DNA from: Hyaloperonospora brassicae
Lineage: Eukaryota > Oomycota > Peronosporomycetes > Peronosporales > Peronosporaceae
Length of the DNA: 64,000 nt
Direction: 5' to 3'
Assembly: GCA_947650285.1 (NCBI GenBank)
Contig: CANTFL010000090.1
Coordinates: 1,178,001 to 1,242,000 of the forward strand
Shown: positions 1 to 12,000 of the stretch, piece after piece
Numbering within the stretch: the stretch's first letter is position 1
Layout: every line of letters starts with the position of its first letter
Notes under the pieces: model-generated
Seen by the model: the letters and a program-made list of their open reading frames with translations, nothing else
What the model was told of the DNA's origin: nothing
Databases searched by the model: none
Made by a program: the position numbers and the translations under genes

Positions 1-353
1 TAAACACTTACACAGAGGAAGGTCACGACTAAGGCAAAGGCTCTAGTCTCTGGTAAAAGTAAAACTGTCATTTAGGACAATTAAGTCCTACCACTCTTGT
101 GTCTCTGTTCGTCCTGACTTGATTATATTAATCCAACTAAACGTATGATGACGCCTACTCGCCACCCATTGCGCGCGTCTAGCAGCGATTGGTGGGTGGA
201 TATCATCACGACATCAACCAATGAGTAGACCCTTCGGTCATCCCAACAACATCATCATCCTTTGTGATATTGTTGAAAGAATATTCAACGTAATATTCTT
301 TATTGTCATTTTATCCTCAATGACAATTCCATGTAACGGGCTACCCCGTTACA
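1..353 (-). repeat. 3' LTR of gypsy element A (partial)
   Basis: This stretch matches 13481-13832 with scattered substitutions and ends in the same CCCGTTACA. The window start truncates its far end. Just inside it (354-370), the minus strand reads a G-rich tract ending next to the LTR, which is the expected polypurine primer site. Confidence 0.9.
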
Positions 354-481
354 TCGACCCCCTTAACTTATAGTCAACGTGTGACTATCAAAACTTTTGT
401 GGCCACCCGTTGGATGCCAACAGGACGGGGAGCACTTGTTGGTCAGACCCATTCATTCTGAATTTGCCCCGCATAGTTAAC

Positions 482-2056
482 ATGTCTATGCGGGGCGATT
501 CAAAGACGACACAGTCTGCTACCGTGCCAGCCTCTGCAGCAGACGAGTCGTCGTCTGCTGCTCATTCTCTGCTTGCAGCAAGTGTTGCTACAGGCGCATG
601 TGGTATTGCACCACATGCACACAGTTACCTCGAGCTAGGGGTCAGCTACTCTGACTCGGAAAAGCCTTTAGAGGCATCGCGCTCACCTGCGGTGCCTCGT
701 TCATCAAGAGACCTGCCGAACGAACGGACTCGCGACATGCGTCACGGTCTGTTCGACAGTGATGATGAATATGGCGATGAGTACGGTTACTCATCACAAC
801 AGGCAACTCGTGCGCCTTCGCACGAGCGCGTTGACAATGGCGCGAGCCGTCGTCATACTGAAACCCGTGGAACCGGCAAAGGTAGCTCGTCGAAGCGTGA
901 TGAGCTGAAGCCGTGGCATTTGCCATATCAGCTCATTAATAGCTTGTCTCACGAGACAAGCCAACACCATCGAATACCATTATTCGTTGCGAATGAGCTT
1001 CACGGCTTGAGTTCGAGCGCGAAGAACTTTCGCGCTGAAGAAGACTTTCTTCTCGATGCTTTCCTCAAGCATCGATGGTACAATGGTAACTAAAAGCGTG
1101 ACAAGGCCTCGCTTTTGGCGGCGTGGAACGCGTTCGTCCAAAATGTCAAGAATTTTGGACGACAAGGATGGATCCAAAAGCTTGAAGCAGTACGCATCAA
1201 GTTTGAAAAGCGAACGCCAACCGGTGCAAGGTACCGGCTGCATCGTTTGTCGAGTAAGGCATGCATCCCTTGCCTCACTTGGGGTGATACTTGTGCGAGT
1301 TGTGTTGACAACTCGCAACGTGCACATAGGAACGTCGATTCCCTAAGTTCGCCCTGGGGAAGGGCACACATCTCGGCCGAGATGCGGGACGCGATTGCAA
1401 ACTTGCAATCCGTCTACAAGCGCCAAAAGCGAATGTTTACCGATGGGTCCTCGGACCTATCGGATGAGTCTCGCCGTACTGGTGGACGAGACCCTCAACA
1501 TCAGCCATCAGCTGGGATCGAGGTTCCCAGATGTCATACGATGGTGGATACCCACGCCAGCGGACAAGGTAACTTGTCCGCTACCCGTTCTTCACTCGGT
1601 GGCTCAAGATACGCCCCACGTGAAAGCGTCGACCACCGTGAGAATACATCAGTGGTTCCGGTGGCGGTGGAAATACACGATCCGGCTCAGCTGCCGGGCC
1701 TGCAGGAGACTTTGGGTAACTATGAACGTTACCTGACCGAGTTGAGAGAGGACGTCGATTACGAGTACGATCGTCGACACGACTCGTTGGCGACCGTGCG
1801 ACGCTTTTGTACCGATCGGGAGAAAGACCGATCGGAATTCGCGTTCGCTCAGCTTGAAAACGAACGCGAGAAGCGTCATTTGAGCGACGGGCTGCAGGCG
1901 GCTCGTCGCGAGGCTGAGTTACTGAAGGGCGAGCTTGAGTGTTTGATCCGTGATCACAAGAATCTGTTGGGGAATCTTGAGTGTGCCGGCTATCTCCGTT
2001 CTCAAAAGAGATCTCGTGCTGATAGTACGGGCGGAGATGACCAACATAAAACTTAG
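482..2056 (+). pseudogene. Antisense ORF of gypsy element A, one nonsense codon
   Basis: This frame runs opposite to gag-pol, starting at an ATG (MSMRGDS) 129 bp inside the 3' LTR and ending at TAG 2054-2056. It has about 524 codons and one internal stop, TAA 1091-1093, where the intact copy at 48941-50548 has CAA (Gln). The product would have a Ser/Ala-rich N-terminus, a conserved core with the blocks LINSLSHE and HRWYN, a Cys cluster (CLTWGDTCASC), a flexible linker and a C-terminal coiled coil. The second Cys pair seen in the intact copy (CYLC) is lost here. I do not recognise the family. It overlaps the chromodomain end of pol on the other strand. Confidence 0.65.
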
Positions 2057-2062
2057 GATGCG
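1437..2062 (-). pseudogene. Integrase tail and chromodomain of gypsy element A
   Basis: This is the 3' end of pol, read on the minus strand from the copia insertion point. HPKFYVG continues the GPF-like integrase tail interrupted at 8026. An Arg/Ser/Pro-rich linker of about 110 residues follows, then a chromodomain: RRFHVGRILSHR, an in-frame TAG at 1579-1581, then SYLVRWRGYPP and WEPRSQL. The frame ends at TAA 1437-1439. Chromodomains at the integrase C-terminus typify chromoviruses and are thought to direct insertion to particular chromatin. The whole segment lies under the plus-strand antisense ORF. Confidence 0.75.
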
Positions 2063-2067
2063 TGCGC

Positions 2068-2330
2068 TGTTGACTTTGCATCCGCGTGCAAAGAGAGAAA
2101 CGAGTGCGCGGTCGATGTGGTTATCCAATGTGTATTGTGTGATTGAGGTTGGCACAAAATTTACTCTTGATCTCACTATACACTGCGTACAGATGCTCTT
2201 CACTATCTCAGGAGTTCTGCAAGCTGCACTCTGTCTCCGTTGTCTCTCTCCCGTACAGCTTCTCCACTGTGTCTCTCCCGCACAAATTTTTCCATCCTTC
2301 CTGTCAGGTGCCTTGCCTCGTCTTCCAACA
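2068..2330 (-). repeat. 3' LTR of copia element
   Basis: A direct repeat of 7766-8025 over its full length, with point differences and a few small indels. It starts TGTTGACTTTGCATCC and ends CTTCCAACA in plus orientation. The adjacent internal sequence (2331-2345), read on the minus strand, ends GCGGGAGGAG and is the probable polypurine tract. Confidence 0.9.
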
Positions 2331-2350
2331 CTCCTCCCGCGGCACCGCAC

Positions 2351-2870
2351 TTACCGCAATCCTATCATCTCACGCAGGTCGGCGACTCTTGGCGCCGGGA
2401 CACTTTTCGTCAGTAGATCCGAGATCATCTCGTTGGACGCGATGTACTCGAGCTTCACGATGCCCTTGGAGCTCGTGTCGCGTACGAACGTCATTTTCAC
2501 GTCGACGTGCTTCTGTGCGCTCGACGTGGATTCGTTGTCGATCTGATTGATAGCAGCTTGTTTGTCTACCATCATCTGCATCGTCAACTTCGCACTCACA
2601 TTCATCTCACGCAGTAGATACTTTACGCCCAGGAGCTCTTTCGCACCAACTGATGCTGCCACAAACTCGGATTCCGCAGTTGAGAGCGCGACTAAGTACT
2701 GTTGCTTGACTTGCCATCCGACGGGTATCCCGTCGACGAGCAGCACCGCACCGCTGATCGACTTTACGTGGCCTTGTCGGCCGCGTAATCCGCGCCAGTG
2801 TAGCTAGTGAGTCTCACTTCATTGTCACTCGACTCGCCGCCCATGTGCAGTTTAATTTCAGCCGTGCCAG
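2351..2870 (-). pseudogene. Copia RNase H domain
   Basis: The minus-strand frame 2746-2351 reads LVALSTAESEFVAA, then SSAQKHVDVKMTFVRD and SDLLTKSVP. These are the standard RNase H blocks of Ty1/copia Pol (AESE, KHxD-like, DxxTK). The stop is TAA 2351-2353, about 20 bp before the LTR. Upstream codons continue in other frames, so the domain is broken. Fragments of this kind are sometimes mislabelled as secreted RxLR effector proteins in plant and oomycete genomes; here the copia context is explicit. Confidence 0.85.
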
Positions 2871-4126
2871 CGAGGTACCTCAGCACTCAACGCGCGAGCT
2901 TCATGTCGTGGTCGCTGGGCGCGTGGCTGCGGCGTGTCGCGCGGTGAACCTCGTACGCGATGTCGGGTCGACTGCATCGTGCGACCCACAGCAGGCTCCC
3001 GAAATGGCTCTAGAAACTCTTGATCGTCGGTAGTTCTGCAGTGCCGGCTCCATGCGCGGGAAGCGGCTGCGAGTCGGTGCTCTCTGACTCGATCGAAGCT
3101 TCGTCACTAATTGGTGAGCGCACTGCGTTCTCCTTCTCCAGACGGTTCTTTTGAAGTAGTTTGGTATCATTTGCTCTTGGTCGACGGTGTACTCGTGCAA
3201 GTCATCTTACCCGATGCGCATGCCCAGAAAGGTTTTGACGCTCCCGAGGCACTTGAGCTCCAGGCTCTGCATCGCCGCGCCAAAGGCGTCAATCATCTTG
3301 TCGCTCGTCGCGACTGCAAGCAGGTCGTCGGCATACAATCCCACTACTGTCAAGCCTTAAGCTGTTGTCTTCACGTATACACATGCGTCCGTGGCTGATT
3401 GTGAGAATCCGACGCCATTCAGCGTTTAGTCGAGTAGCTGGCTCCACAGTCGGCCGGCCTGATTGAGGCCGTAAAGGCTTTTGATGAGCCACAGGCACGT
3501 CTCGCCGACGTTCACCACGTTGATCTTCCGTAGCTGATCGTCACCGATCATCATTCCCTCTGGAACGCGCATGTTTATCTCAATCTCCTCCTCCTTGTAG
3601 GCCTTCGAGTAGGCGCTCGGGACGTCAAAGTGTCGCGCGCGCACGTTCCAGAGACAGGCGAGAGCGATAATGATCTTGCTGCTAGTCATGTCCAAATCAG
3701 CTGTGAATGTCAGGCCGTAGTGTCGTCCAAGCACTTGATCGTCGCCTCCTGCTACAAGTCTTGCTTTGTAGCGTTCGATGGACCCGATGCCGTTCATTTT
3801 CTTTTTGAGCATCCAAAAAACAAAAAATTGTTGCGGAGCACGTGCATGTGATTCTCGCATTTGATCACCTGCCATGTGTTGTTTGTTTCCAGCGACGCGA
3901 TCTCGTCGTCCATCGCCTGGGCCCAGAGGTGCGCGTCTGGAAGTGCGCGTGACGCCTTGTGCGTCTTTGGGTCGGGCAAGTTTGTGTACTGCTCCTCCCC
4001 CACCACTAATGCGGACATCGAAACCGATTGAAACAGCGCCGCGGCGGCAACTGGCTCTAGCGGTCCGCGTCGCACTGGCTCTTTCGCATCGTCGACAGCC
4101 TTCTGCTTCGCCGACGTCGTTCTCAC
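2871..4126 (-). pseudogene. Copia reverse transcriptase (RVT_2), broken
   Basis: Frames on the minus strand give, in order, KASRALPDAHLWAQAMDDEI (4126-3794), ERYKARLVAGG with FDVPSAYSKA and MRVPEGM (3875-3426), LWLIKSLYGLNQAGRLW, and, after a stop and a frame change, the catalytic block VGLYADDLL near 3300-3350. This is the RVT_2 order of copia Pol, and YADD is the polymerase motif. At least one stop (3426-3428) and several frame changes separate the blocks. Confidence 0.85.
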
Positions 4127-4479
4127 ACGTCCAGACCTGCGTGGAAGCCTTTTTCTATCGTCATCATCTTCATCTGATACTTCTTCCTCTGCGTCTGTGT
4201 GTTCCGAAGCCTTTTATGGTCTGTTCGATTTAGACTTCGATTTTGACTCCTTGTCACGTTTCGCGCGCGTTTGTTTATGTGCCGGAGCCATCGGTGTCGG
4301 TGTCGACGCGGGTTGTGCGGCAGCTCGTTCTCCTGAGCGCTCGCCGTTGGACTCCTCCCGTCGTCTACTTTCGTCTCGTTCATCTGCTAGTTGCTAGAGC
4401 TCGTCTTCAGCTTCTGACTCGAGCGCCTGTCTCATCTGCATGTTTGCGTCAGCTGTCAGGGTTTCGATTTGGTTCACGT

Positions 4480-5598
4480 GTCGAGTAGTCACCACGACCT
4501 GCTTTCCGGGAATCAGTACCTTGTACTCCTTGGCTACTTCTTTAATCGACAATAATTCCTGGCGCTCCACGCTTTCCTAGGGATGCGTTTGTTGGGTTCT
4601 GGTATACCTTGCAAGGCGAGTCGAAAACCACCACGTCCCCGACACTCACTGGCTTCTTTGTGAGCAGCTCCAGAGGCAATTGGCGGCCTGGACTGGCTTG
4701 AGTCGGCATCCTATTCAACACGTACGACGCGTATTCCGTGGGGTATCCTCAGTATCTAAGCGGAAGGCCACAACCGAAGAGCATTCACTGAACCATATTC
4801 ATAGCGGTTTGGTGCATTATCTCGGCCTTTCCGTTCGACGCCGACGTGTTGCGCTCGGTAATTTGCCTGCCTATACCCGTCTGTTAACAGAAGAGGTTGA
4901 GGTTGCGGTACTCGCCTCCTCCATCCATCCGCAACATGTGGGCTCGCACGTTGAATTGTCGTTCAAAAACTACCATAAAGTGATGGAACTTTCGTGCGGA
5001 TTCATCCTTGGACTGTGCGACGAACGCACGCACGAGGTTGGATTTGTGGTCGATAAGATTAATTAAGTATGATTTTCCGCTTGTTCATGGGCGTGATGGG
5101 GCCTTTGAGGTCACTGCAAATGACCCCACCGACCACGATAATCGGCGCGTTGAAACCGCTATCCTTCTTGGGATGTGCCGACTTGAACTTTTTACCCTCA
5201 AAGCATATCGAGCAATTCTATCTCACTTTGTCTGGTAGCTCGAGTTTGTTCGCCGGATTCGCGACGAGTCGCTCAATGTCTTAGCAATTCGGGTGGGCAA
5301 AGAGCCTGTGGAAGCTCATCAAGCTCCCTGTCTGCACTGTTGCCTCTCGGGGCTGCGACTTGCAGATCGCGTGCATGGCCAAGTCCTTCAAATTTCTTGC
5401 TCGTTACTTCACGTACCCACGGTCGACGACAAGGACATTCTGTTTGATCTGGAAGTACATCACGACGTCGTTGTCGATCATCACTGCGTGCCTGTTGTTC
5501 TTGTCGGCGAGGCGGCAGACCTGTAGCATGAGTGTGCCGAGGGAGATGAGGTTAATGGCCAGCTTCGGCGCGTAGTTGAGATTGCTCAGCTCAACCTA
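4480..5598 (-). pseudogene. Copia integrase and protease tail, broken
   Basis: The frame below the TAG at 5596-5598 continues the protease tail (LNYAPKLAINLISLG). Near 5300-5180 it gives the pre-integrase zinc region (HRLFAHPNC, then CSICFEGKK). Near 5060-4890 it gives the core block IDHKSNLVRAFVAQSKDES, then RMDGGGEY with the second catalytic Asp. Stops occur about every 100-200 bp, so nothing functional remains. Confidence 0.75.
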
Positions 5599-6213
5599 GT
5601 GCGTCTCGCCGTCCACCTTCACGCGCAGTCGCGCTTTGCCGCGTCGCGTCACCCGCAGCGTACTTTTGTCAAGCAGCGTCAAGCCATTGGGGTCGTCGCA
5701 CTCCTCCCAATCATAAAACATGCTGCTGTGTTTGACGAGGTGGGTGCTGGCGCCGGAGTCAAAAATCCAGACCTCCTCCTTTAGGCAACCTTCGACGACT
5801 TTAGCAAGCGCCCATTGGGGCGTCACTTTCTGGTTCTCGTTCTTTGGACGACTGGGACACGTGCGCGCGATGTGTTCGACTGTGCCACAGATGTCGCACA
5901 CCCTGTTGTCCGTGCGTGAGGTGGAGGTCGCTACTGCTACTGCAGCTTTGGAAAGGCAAGGCACGCGTTTCTCATTGTCCTCGTAAGTTTTCGCCCACCG
6001 CGTGATTTCTAGCGCGTGGATCACAAAGTTGATACGATTTCGGTGGTACTGGCTTGAGAGGACAGATCGCAGCTCTGGGCTGGCATGCATAACGAGGCTT
6101 TCCGGTAGAAATGACGCCGACGCACCCGTGACGTTCCTCACCTCCATGAGGTAGAGGTAGTGTGTATTCCACGTGTCGCTGCTGTTTTTGCGCCTGTCAA
6201 AGAACTCGGACAC
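5596..6213 (-). pseudogene. Copia gag C-terminus with CCHC knuckle and protease
   Basis: A 205-codon open stretch contains a zinc knuckle CDICGTVEHIARTC (C-x2-C-x4-H-x4-C) near 5880-5910. About 50 residues on is the aspartic protease motif WIFDSGASTHLV near 5730-5765. It is in frame with the stretch above it, separated by a single TAA at 6214-6216, and ends at a TAG at 5596-5598. Gag and protease in one frame is usual for copia elements. Confidence 0.85.
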
Positions 6214-7761
6214 TTATGCTTCAGCGAAGCTGCTCGAGAAGGCCGATTTCATCTCCTTCATCGCGTAGGACAGCGTTCTTTCCGTGCCCCACCACTCGTC
6301 CCGTAGTCCATGGAAGAACTCTCTAGCTTCTCCTCGGAGATACGCGCCAAGTTTACTGATTTTGTACTTCTCCGGCCATGCGTAGCCGCACGAATCTTGA
6401 GCCATTTCAAGCTCTTCACTAAATGCGCGGCCCCATTGCTTGAACCAGCCGCCCAAGCCCTTGTGCAGCTTCTTGCCAATGAACACGCAAGTGTTGAGAT
6501 TCGCATCCTTCGCCAGTGGCACACGAGTCGATCCGATGACGAGCGCTCCTCCGGTCGGCGCATTTGCGCCTGGATGCTGTAGCCTCGCTTGATCGGCTGC
6601 GCGGTTCATCTCATTGCGTGCCACTGCTTCGCGTTCCACCACTTTGAGTGCCGCAGTCTCGCGTGCCGCGGGTTCGTGCGTCTCTCTCGCATAACCTCGT
6701 TCTTCCACCTCACGCACGCGACGCTCGACGTCTGCTGCGTTGTGCTGCGCATGCTGCCACGCGCGACCCGCCTTTGCTTGGTGCACGTTGACACGTCTGG
6801 CTTCTTCTTTAAGCCTCGCCTCGCGCGTCTGCTGCTACTCTTTCACGCGCCGCGCTTGCTCCGCTAGCGCCATGTCACGTGCGCGGTGCGCTTCTCCAGC
6901 CGCTCTCACTTGCTCAACAAGCTTGATCTCTCGCTCGCGCTACCGGTTCTTCTCGTGTAAGACATCTTGCTTGTGCCGAAAGAGACTTTATTCTCTCTCT
7001 TGAGCTGTGCGGGTCTTCTAGTCGTGTTGAAGTGTAAGCGCTTCTCGCTCCGATTGCAGACGTGCTTGAAATTGCGCGACTTCGTGCCCTTGAGCCTCCA
7101 GATGAGCCGCCAGCGCTTCTCGTCGTTGCCTCTGGAGATCTGCTTTGTTTAGCAGGTGTAGTATGACCTGCTGAAGTTGTCCGTGCGCAGATTGGATATC
7201 AGTACGCTTCTCTGCTTGCTGTGTCTCTTGTGCTTATGCCACTGCTCGCAGATGCATGCCTTGGGCTACTGCGGCGACTCGCAGGCCTTCGCGCGCGGCC
7301 GCAAGTTGTTGGAAGAGCTTCTGCTTCTCTTGTCGCAGCGCTCTTCTTTCCGTCCTGACGCTCGCGTTGCGTACTCTGGACTCAGTCCCAAAGACGTTAT
7401 GGAGGTCGTCAACATCCATGGGTCTCACATGCGTCATTCGCATGGAAGGGGATCTGAACGTCTATGCTGCTCTCGTCGTTGGCACCAGAGCTCTTGACTT
7501 GGTAGTGCCTGGACCAAACGTTGTTCCTGTAGGTGCCGACAGCGTCATTCGTTCTCTCTCGAGTTCCTCGAGCCGTGCGACCACCGCAGCTTGTTGTTCC
7601 ATGACAAGCGCAAGATCGGGTCGCATGTCTTCTCCGCTGCTATCGCTCGATCCAACCGGAGGTGTCTGCGCGACCTCTTGCGTGTTGCGACGCCTCGTCA
7701 TCGATGCAGCCGCTGAGCGTTGGACGGCGCTCGCGTACTCGACGCCCCTACTTGGGCTCAT
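6214..7761 (-). pseudogene. Copia gag N-terminal part, broken
   Basis: A likely start ATG at 7761-7759 (MSPSRGVEYAS) lies only 4 nt inside the 5' LTR. Several frames together encode a Glu/Arg/Gln/Ala-rich, coiled-coil-like region (for example ARLEELERER and KQKLFQQLAAARE). A gag-like domain follows at 6570-6216 with blocks such as WFKQWGRAF and LGAYLRGEAREFF. Stops break it near 7462, 7234 and 6214. Confidence 0.65.
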
Positions 7762-7765
7762 TAAC

Positions 7766-8025
7766 TGTTGAATTTGCATCCGCGTGCAAAGGGAGAAACG
7801 AGTGCGCAGTCGATGTGGGCTTCCAGAGTGTATTGCGTGATTGAGGTTGGCACAAAATCTGCTCTTGATCTCACTATACGCTGAGTACAGATGCTCTTCA
7901 CTATCTCAGAAGTTCTGTAAGCTGCACGCTGTCCCCGCTGTCTCTCTTTCACACACCTTCTCCACTGTCTCTCCCGCACATGTTCTCCACCCTTCCTGTC
8001 AGGTGCCGTGCCTCGTCTTCCAACA
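7766..8025 (-). repeat. 5' LTR of copia element
   Basis: Copy of 2068-2330. The internal sequence beside it (7765-7751), read on the minus strand, is GTTAATGAGCCCAAG. It resembles the complement of an initiator-Met tRNA anticodon arm rather than a tRNA 3' end, as in elements primed by half-tRNAs. Confidence 0.9.
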
Positions 8026-9662
8026 TGCGCATCTTGCGAGGCAACTCAATCGTGTATGCATTGCCCTTGCGGTACAATACACGAAAGGGACCAATGTATT
8101 TCGGCAGTAGTTTACTACTGCCGACACTAGTGACTGCATTTCTAGGTAAGTTTACCGTAGACAGTAGTACTAGGTCGTTAAACTTAAATGAAAGAACATT
8201 GGCTCTTCCATTCTTGTATGCGTTCCATTTATGGCGGTCCACCGCATTCGCGATGAAGTCCTGAACGAAACGGACTTCCGCCTCTCGAGTCAGCAGGAAG
8301 TTCTCTGCTGACTCGTTGTTTTGTCTTTTAGTGCGCTTCGTACGCACTGCTAAGATATTTTTCTCTTCTGCAGCAAGGATGTCCTCTTCCTCGCTGGCAT
8401 AATCGCTGACGATGCTGAGTATCCCAGCATCGTCGTCATCATTGTCTGAAGTAGCAGCAGCGTCATTGTTACTGCTAAGATTGACTTCTTCGATGTCGAC
8501 ATTATCGACATCGGCATCGAACGTATCGGCATGTGCGATGATGCGTGATGAGCAAGAGCCAATACGGTTTTTTCTGGAGCGAGTCCCTCCCCCCCTTAAC
8601 CCGGAATCACTCTGTATTAAGGCGGGGATACGTGAGTGGCGTAAGCCATTCACGTAGAATGGTGTATGCGTCGTGGACGCATGCACGGAGTTTTTGATGG
8701 CGAATTCGACCATCGGCAAGAACTCACTACAACTCGAGAACGAGTGTACTTATACTTGAAGTATATTTTTGAGGACACGGTTTGCACGTTCTGTCTGACC
8801 ATATGTTTCAGGATGGTCAGAGGTTAGCATATTTAATCGTGTTCCCAAAGTGAGGAACACTGATTGCCAAAATTCCACCGTGAACCGAGGATCACGGTCG
8901 GATTCGAGTTCACGGGGTGATCCGTGGAGTCGAAATATCGTGTCGATGAAGACAATCACACAGCCTTGAGCTGTGATCGACTCGGGGACCACAGCAAGAT
9001 GCACCATCTTGCTGAAACGATCCACAAACACAAGGATACCATTATTCTGTGTGTGGCTTCGGGAAACACGAAGGCAAAGTCCATGGAAACGGACTGCCAG
9101 CACTCTGTCGGAACAGGCAGAGGCTGCAATGGCGCACGGGATGAAGGACTAGGCTTCAACCGTTGACAAACCTCGCAAGCACGTATATACTTGCGGACAA
9201 ACTGATACTGGCGGGGTCAGTAAAAGTTACGACTTATCGTAAGGTAAGTCTTTTCCCTACCACGATGCCCGCCTGATGACGCATCGTGACATTCGAACAT
9301 GATGCGTAATCGCAAATCATCATGATCGGGAGGAACGATACGAGGAGTGTCGTCAGCAACTGCTGTGTAATACAGCAGACCGTTGCGAGTCTTATACCGA
9401 TCCAAAGAGGAACGGTAAAGAGCCGGCAAATCCGACAATGATTTCCGGGATGGTTTCGCAAGATGACCCATCAAGCGGAGAAGATTCGTATCTCCTGCGT
9501 ACGACTTCCGCATGTCGTCGAGTGAAGTCTACGACGACAAGCTAACTGATAGCGCCACAATAGTGAACAAGGCCTCACTGTTATGGTGTGTAGTCGGCTC
9601 GAAATCGAACCGACGTGATTAAACATCAGCGACGACGTTAAGTATCCTGGTATGTACTTCAC
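8026..9662 (-). pseudogene. Integrase of gypsy element A, broken
   Basis: Minus-strand blocks in order: the zinc-binding N-domain (RIMFECHDASSGGHRGREK, 9513-9217), then CQRVKPSP. The core follows with catalytic Asp and Glu residues (ILVFVDRFSKMVHLA; SDRDPRF; TSDHPETYGQTERANRV; 9150-8750), then the tail with KYIGPFRVL (8719-8030). The copia insertion cuts the tail at PRKMRM. Frame changes near 9217, 9103 and 8720 mark decay. Confidence 0.88.
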
Positions 9663-10953
9663 GGAGAAGTTATACTCCGCGAAGAATTACAACCACCTCG
9701 CCATTCGTTGCGAGAGATGGGGACTATTTACGGCCGTGCGTAGTGCCGCATGATCCGTATATACAATGAACGGTCTATCTACCAATAGATGGTAGCGAAA
9801 CTTAGCCAGTGCGTACTTCATGGCAAGTAGTTATTTTTCAAGCACAGGGTAATTGCGTTCGGCTGGTTGCAGCTGACGCGATTGATAGCAGACGACGCAC
9901 TCCGCGCCGTCTGCGTCATCTGTATCAGATTGCATTAACGCACAGATGATTGCAAAATCGCTGGCGTTACAGACCACATGAAATGGTCTGTCCTTATCTG
10001 CAATGGCCAGTGTCGGCGATTGTATCCCGCTTTTCTTAATAACTTCAAAAAGAACTCTGACAGCCAGCAGTCCATGTCCACTTCGCATTTTTCTTGAGCA
10101 AGCAAGAAAGATGAACAGTCATCTCGGCGTATTTGTGAGATGGCTTGTGCAAGTACGCCGCTAGCTCAAGGAACTTCCGCAGACCCTTGACATCGATTAG
10201 AACTGATTAGTCGGTGATCGCCTTTGTCATCAAAGGATCCGGGTGTACGCCGTGCTTATCCACGATGCACCCAAGAAGTGTTATATCGCTAGCCGCAAAT
10301 ACACATTTCTTAAGGTTGGCGTACAACTTACGCTAGCGCATAAGTTGAAAACCTGACGAACGTGATTTCTGTGAGCTTCAACGTCAGCCTTTCCGTTCAT
10401 AGCCCGTCTATAGACGAACACATTGTCAAAGTAACTCGGTGCGAAATTCCGCACCGGTCTCAACAGATATGTGACACATCTGTTGAAGGTTACAGGGGCT
10501 TTACTTAGCACCTGTGGCGTACAGACACTCCCACAGCATACCGCTGGGGTGCTCACTGCCGTGTACGGGATGTCCCGTTCATGCATGAGGATCTGATAGA
10601 ATCCGTCCATCAGATCCATGGACGAGAAGATGGTACTCTTAGACATGCCATCTATGATAACGTATTTCCTCGGAATCGGCGTCTGAGCCGGTACCGTTGC
10701 AGCGTTAAACTTGTTGATAGCGTGCGATATCCCGCCATCTTCCTGTGGCCTTTTGCACACAGAATGTCGAGGATCTGTAAGGGGAAGTTGATTCTCTCAC
10801 ATGGCCTGCCGCTAAGCTATCGGCAAAGAACTTGTCGATCGCTATCACTTGTTCAAGAGGCAGTGGCCACTGCTTCATGACACAGTACTTCGAGCCCGGT
10901 TTGAGCTCGATCTCGTGTCGAGTGCCTATATCCTGGGGCAACTCGCAAAGCAC
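9663..10953 (-). pseudogene. RT-RNase H of gypsy element A, broken
   Basis: RT blocks YCVMKQWPLP (10953-10705), KSTIFSSMDLMDGFYQIL and SYFDNVFV (10760-10281). The catalytic YxDD is changed to YFDN here, against YFDD in the copies at 46500 and 56750. RNase H blocks DRPFHVVCNASDF and QLQPAERNYPV lie at 10088-9831. Several stops separate the pieces. Confidence 0.88.
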
Positions 10954-11043
10954 GAATTCGGGAAAAAATCCTTGATTTGATAAAATCCTTATACAAACGA
11001 TTTGCCTGAGCGACTCCTAGGATTAAAACGTGTATCGTTTAAT

Positions 11044-12000
11044 CTAAGTCTTCTCATCGATGACGCTTTCGGCCATCGATGAAATGCTGAGAACCATCTC
11101 GGTCTCAGCAAAAACCATTACTGATCGAATATCGTTGACGTACTCGTCCTCCGCGACGATTACACAGATCTGCTTGACTTTTCCACAACGCAGATCACGC
11201 AAAACCCGTTTCGGTTCTAGGGTTGGCAATTTAATTATCTCCGAAGTTAATTTCGAAGGCACAGTCAGATCAAGAGTGTAAGCGCCTACGATTGATCCGT
11301 CATTATCAAGACGTTCACTGTCTCGATTACTTCCTGTTATACCACATCCACAGGATTTAGGAGATCTTTCTCCACAATGTAGTGATCATCTACACTGTGT
11401 TCTTGTATAGTCGTACTAACGACCGTACCGCAAGTGAGGTAATCACACTCACTCGCAGTACACCCACATGACTTTGGACGATTCAAGATATTCTTCAGAT
11501 TGTTATTTGATGGACAAGTGGGAGGCATTGTTACTGATCGATGCTGCAATCTCACCCTTGGTATGTATACCCTGAGCCAAGGTAGTCCTATAATGACATC
11601 AAATTCGTCATCAAGATCGATTGCGATGAAGTCATCATCGTACTGCTCATCTTCCGACTTGCAGTGGATTTAGACCACATTTTTCTTCACAGTAATCGAT
11701 GCGCCTATCGCTAGGCGCACCTTTATTCTTGTTAAAGGGATCACCGCTCCAAGAAGTTGAAACTTATAGCCTCTAGTGACTGGCGACGAGCAAAGTTGTT
11801 CGACATTCCATAGTCAACTAGGGCGCGAAGTGACAAGTCTTTTGTCACTTCCAATGTCAAGGTGATGAGAAAAACTTCATCATAAGTGCAGAGACACACA
11901 GAGACTGTGTGTCAAGAGCAACCTTCGTCAAGAGATTTGCAAATTCTCTTGATGTTGCCGGATCAGTAGGGCGCTCCGCCCAAACTGAACCCGACCAATT
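11044..12000 (-). pseudogene. Protease region of gypsy element A, decayed
   Basis: Minus-strand fragments align with the better-preserved copies at 57965-58339 and 44754-45100. They include LTSEIIKLPTLEPKRVLRDL (11262-11044) and VTMPPTCPSNNN (11555-11337). The DCGAS protease site near 11810-11830 is damaged. No long frame survives. Confidence 0.6.

Larger units (their letters stand above)
2068..8025 (-). mobile_element. Ty1/copia retroelement nested in gypsy element A
   Basis: A 5,958-bp copia element on the minus strand. LTRs of about 260 bp (2068-2330 and 7766-8025) begin TGTT and end AACA in plus orientation. They are flanked by a perfect 5-bp target duplication TGCGC at 2063-2067 and 8026-8030. 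The domain order gag, CCHC, protease DSGAS, integrase, RT with YADD, RNase H is the copia order. Several in-frame stops and shifts make it non-autonomous. It inserted into the integrase-tail codons of the older gypsy element. Confidence 0.92.

Noticed and set aside
410..481. Upstream extension of the antisense ORF start in element A
   Set aside because: It would begin with TTG; the shared ATG in A, B and C is at 482, so the extension is not supported.
2351..2746. Secreted RxLR effector (161-like) label
   Set aside because: The sequence is a copia RNase H inside an element with LTRs; no signal peptide.
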